This document shows positions 4,165 to 5,403 of a stretch of DNA of 5,403 bases, in pieces. The notes under the pieces were generated by a model that saw only the letters and a list, made by a program, of their open reading frames with translations, was not told the origin of the DNA and did not search any database. The stretch comes from Deltaproteobacteria bacterium (GTDB lineage Bacteria; Desulfobacterota; Desulfobacteria; Desulfobacterales; JAUVGT01), in the NCBI GenBank assembly GCA_030593645.1, contig JAUVGT010000346.1, positions 1-5,403 on the forward strand. Reading direction: 5' to 3'. Position 1 is the stretch's first letter, and every line of letters starts with the position of its first letter. Both the position numbers and the translations under genes were made by a program.

Positions 4165-5403
4165 TTAAAATGGCATCATACCGCGGCCCATTCCGCGTAT
4201 ACCGCCTTTTTGTATTTTTTTCATCATCTTCATAGCCTGGGTGTAGTTTTTTAAAAGCTGGTTTACATCCTGTATGCGTGTTCCGCTTCCCATGGCGATT
4301 CTTTTTCGTCGGCTTCCGTTGATAATGGAATGCTTATCGCGTTCCCGGGGTGTCATCGAATTAATAATCGCTTCGATTTTCCCCAATTCCTTATCGTCTA
4401 CTTTGAGTTTTTTCAGTTGTTTGCTGTTACCGATACCCGGCATCATCTTGATAAGATCGGTTATACTCCCCATCTTTCTTATCTGAACCATTTGATCCCG
4501 GAAATCTTCCAGGGTAAATTGGTTCTTTCTTATTTTCTTTTCAAGTTCTGCGGCCTTTTTTTCATCAACCACCGATTGAGCTTTTTCAATCAATGTGAGA
4601 ACATCGCCCATTCCAAGGATACTCGATGCCATCCTTTCCGGGTGGAAAGGCTCCAACTGATTCAATTTTTCACCCACACCGATAAATTTGATCGGTTTAC
4701 CGGTAATGGCCTTGATGGAAAGGGCAGCTCCGCCTCGAGCGTCACCATCCATTTTGGACAGGATAATACCCCCAAGATCAAGGGCCGTGTCAAATGATCC
4801 GGCTATTTTAACTGCATCCTGACCGGTCATGGCATCAGCAACCAGAAGTATATCAGACGGTATAACCGCGTTCCTGATATCGGACAACTGGGTCATCAAT
4901 TCATCATCAACATGAAGTCTTCCGGCAGTATCAAGAATCAGTGTGTCACATTTTTCCTTCAGGGCACTAACCCTTGCTTCACTGCATATTCTTACCGGAT
5001 CCATGTCCACGGTTGAGGGGAATACAGGGATAGAAAGCTGATCACCCAATATTTTGAGCTGATCGATGGCAGCGGGACGATTGACATCCGCAGGCACAAG
5101 ATACGGCTTTTTCCCCTTTTTTCTCAAATATACGGCAAGTTTGCCGGATGTCGTTGTTTTTCCCGATCCCTGGAGTCCCACAAGCATGATTGATACGGGC
5201 TGTGGTCCTGAAAGGTTCAATTCCACATGTTCCGATCCCATCAGCTCTGTGAGCTTTTCATTGACAATTTTTATGACCTGCTGACCCGGTGTCAGGCTTT
5301 CCAGGACTTCCCGGCCCAGTGAACGCTCTTTTATATCGGCGATGAACTTTTTAACTACCCTGTAATGGACATCAGCTTCAAGCAGGGCCATACGTATTTC
5401 TTT
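4165..5403 (-). CDS. ffh: Signal recognition particle protein Ffh (SRP54), 5' end missing
   Basis: Ffh is the GTPase of the signal recognition particle; with 4.5S RNA it binds signal sequences at the ribosome and delivers nascent membrane proteins to FtsY. The visible part is 412 residues. Four codons (KEIR) precede the first visible Met, and the motif REIRMALLEADV shows that this Met is internal; about 30-35 N-terminal residues lie beyond the right edge. Counting from that Met, the NG domain has the P-loop GLQGSGKTTTSGKLA (72-86), DTAGR (154-158), SKMDGDARGG (212-221) and GVGE (238-241). The methionine-rich M domain (about 295-408) carries RRKRIAMGSGTRIQDVNQLLK (361-381), the SRP-RNA binding helices. 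The end, GGIRGMGRGMMPF, is the usual Gly/Met-rich tail. It precedes rpsP by 12 bases, a common arrangement in Firmicutes and Desulfobacterota. Confidence 0.98.
   Translation of the reverse strand, partial: KEIRMALLEADVHYRVVKKFIADIKERSLGREVLESLTPGQQVIKIVNEKLTELMGSEHVELNLSGPQPVSIMLVGLQGSGKTTTSGKLAVYLRKKGKKPYLVPADVNRPAAIDQLKILGDQLSIPVFPSTVDMDPVRICSEARVSALKEKCDTLILDTAGRLHVDDELMTQLSDIRNAVIPSDILLVADAMTGQDAVKIAGSFDTALDLGGIILSKMDGDARGGAALSIKAITGKPIKFIGVGEKLNQLEPFHPERMASSILGMGDVLTLIEKAQSVVDEKKAAELEKKIRKNQFTLEDFRDQMVQIRKMGSITDLIKMMPGIGNSKQLKKLKVDDKELGKIEAIINSMTPRERDKHSIINGSRRKRIAMGSGTRIQDVNQLLKNYTQAMKMMKKIQKGGIRGMGRGMMPF

Noticed and set aside
4330..4797. A 155-codon open frame on the plus strand opposite ffh
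   Set aside because: It lies entirely antisense to the conserved GTPase/M-domain coding region, its translation resembles no family I know, and it has no ribosome binding site. It is a shadow frame.
5392..5403. Treating the ffh Met at 5391 as the true start codon
   Set aside because: The four codons upstream encode KEIR, completing the conserved REIRMALLEADV helix of the Ffh N domain, so this Met is internal and the gene continues past the window edge.

Overview
The window is a compact, entirely minus-strand run of ten translation-related genes. Read in the direction of transcription (right to left) the order is ffh (5' end cut off by the window edge), rpsP, khpA, rimM, trmD, an uncharacterised SPOUT-type RNA methyltransferase, rplS, rnhB, yraN and rsmI (only the first ~42 codons). 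This extended version of the rpsP-rimM-trmD-rplS operon, with ffh at the front, the PF09936-type methyltransferase between trmD and rplS, and rnhB-yraN-rsmI at the back, is the arrangement I associate with Desulfobacterota (deltaproteobacterial sulfate reducers and relatives). Together with the moderately AT-rich composition and the protein flavour, I infer a Desulfobacteraceae-like organism. That is inference from gene order and sequence style, not a database result.

Right half (2262-5403): ffh, rpsP and khpA are closely spaced, and rpsP and khpA have strong Shine-Dalgarno sequences. rimM overlaps khpA by 17 bp and can only start at a TTG codon. trmD follows after a 33-bp gap. The methyltransferase overlaps the 3' end of trmD by up to 77 bp, in the +1 frame, with no ATG or GTG start and no clear ribosome binding site.

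Middle (1660-1770): the gap before rplS carries a good sigma70-type promoter (TTGACA, 17-bp spacer, TATATA). Its -35 box lies inside the end of the methyltransferase gene, so rplS and the genes after it can probably be transcribed separately.

Left half (1-1659): rplS stop and rnhB start abut (TAGATG). A 163-bp non-coding gap follows, with an inverted repeat over the rnhB stop and a short stretch resembling a dispersed repeat. Then yraN overlaps the start of rsmI by 8 bp.

The genes cover signal-recognition targeting (Ffh), 30S and 50S proteins (S16, L19), 30S maturation (RimM), tRNA and rRNA methylation (TrmD, RsmI, probably the SPOUT protein), an RNA-binding KH protein, RNase HII and a nuclease-fold protein. 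No mobile element, CRISPR array, tRNA or rRNA is visible, and no gene lies on the plus strand. The window is a largely conserved housekeeping region. The most interesting spot is the trmD/methyltransferase junction, which looks like a split (or frameshift-joined) version of a two-domain fusion protein.
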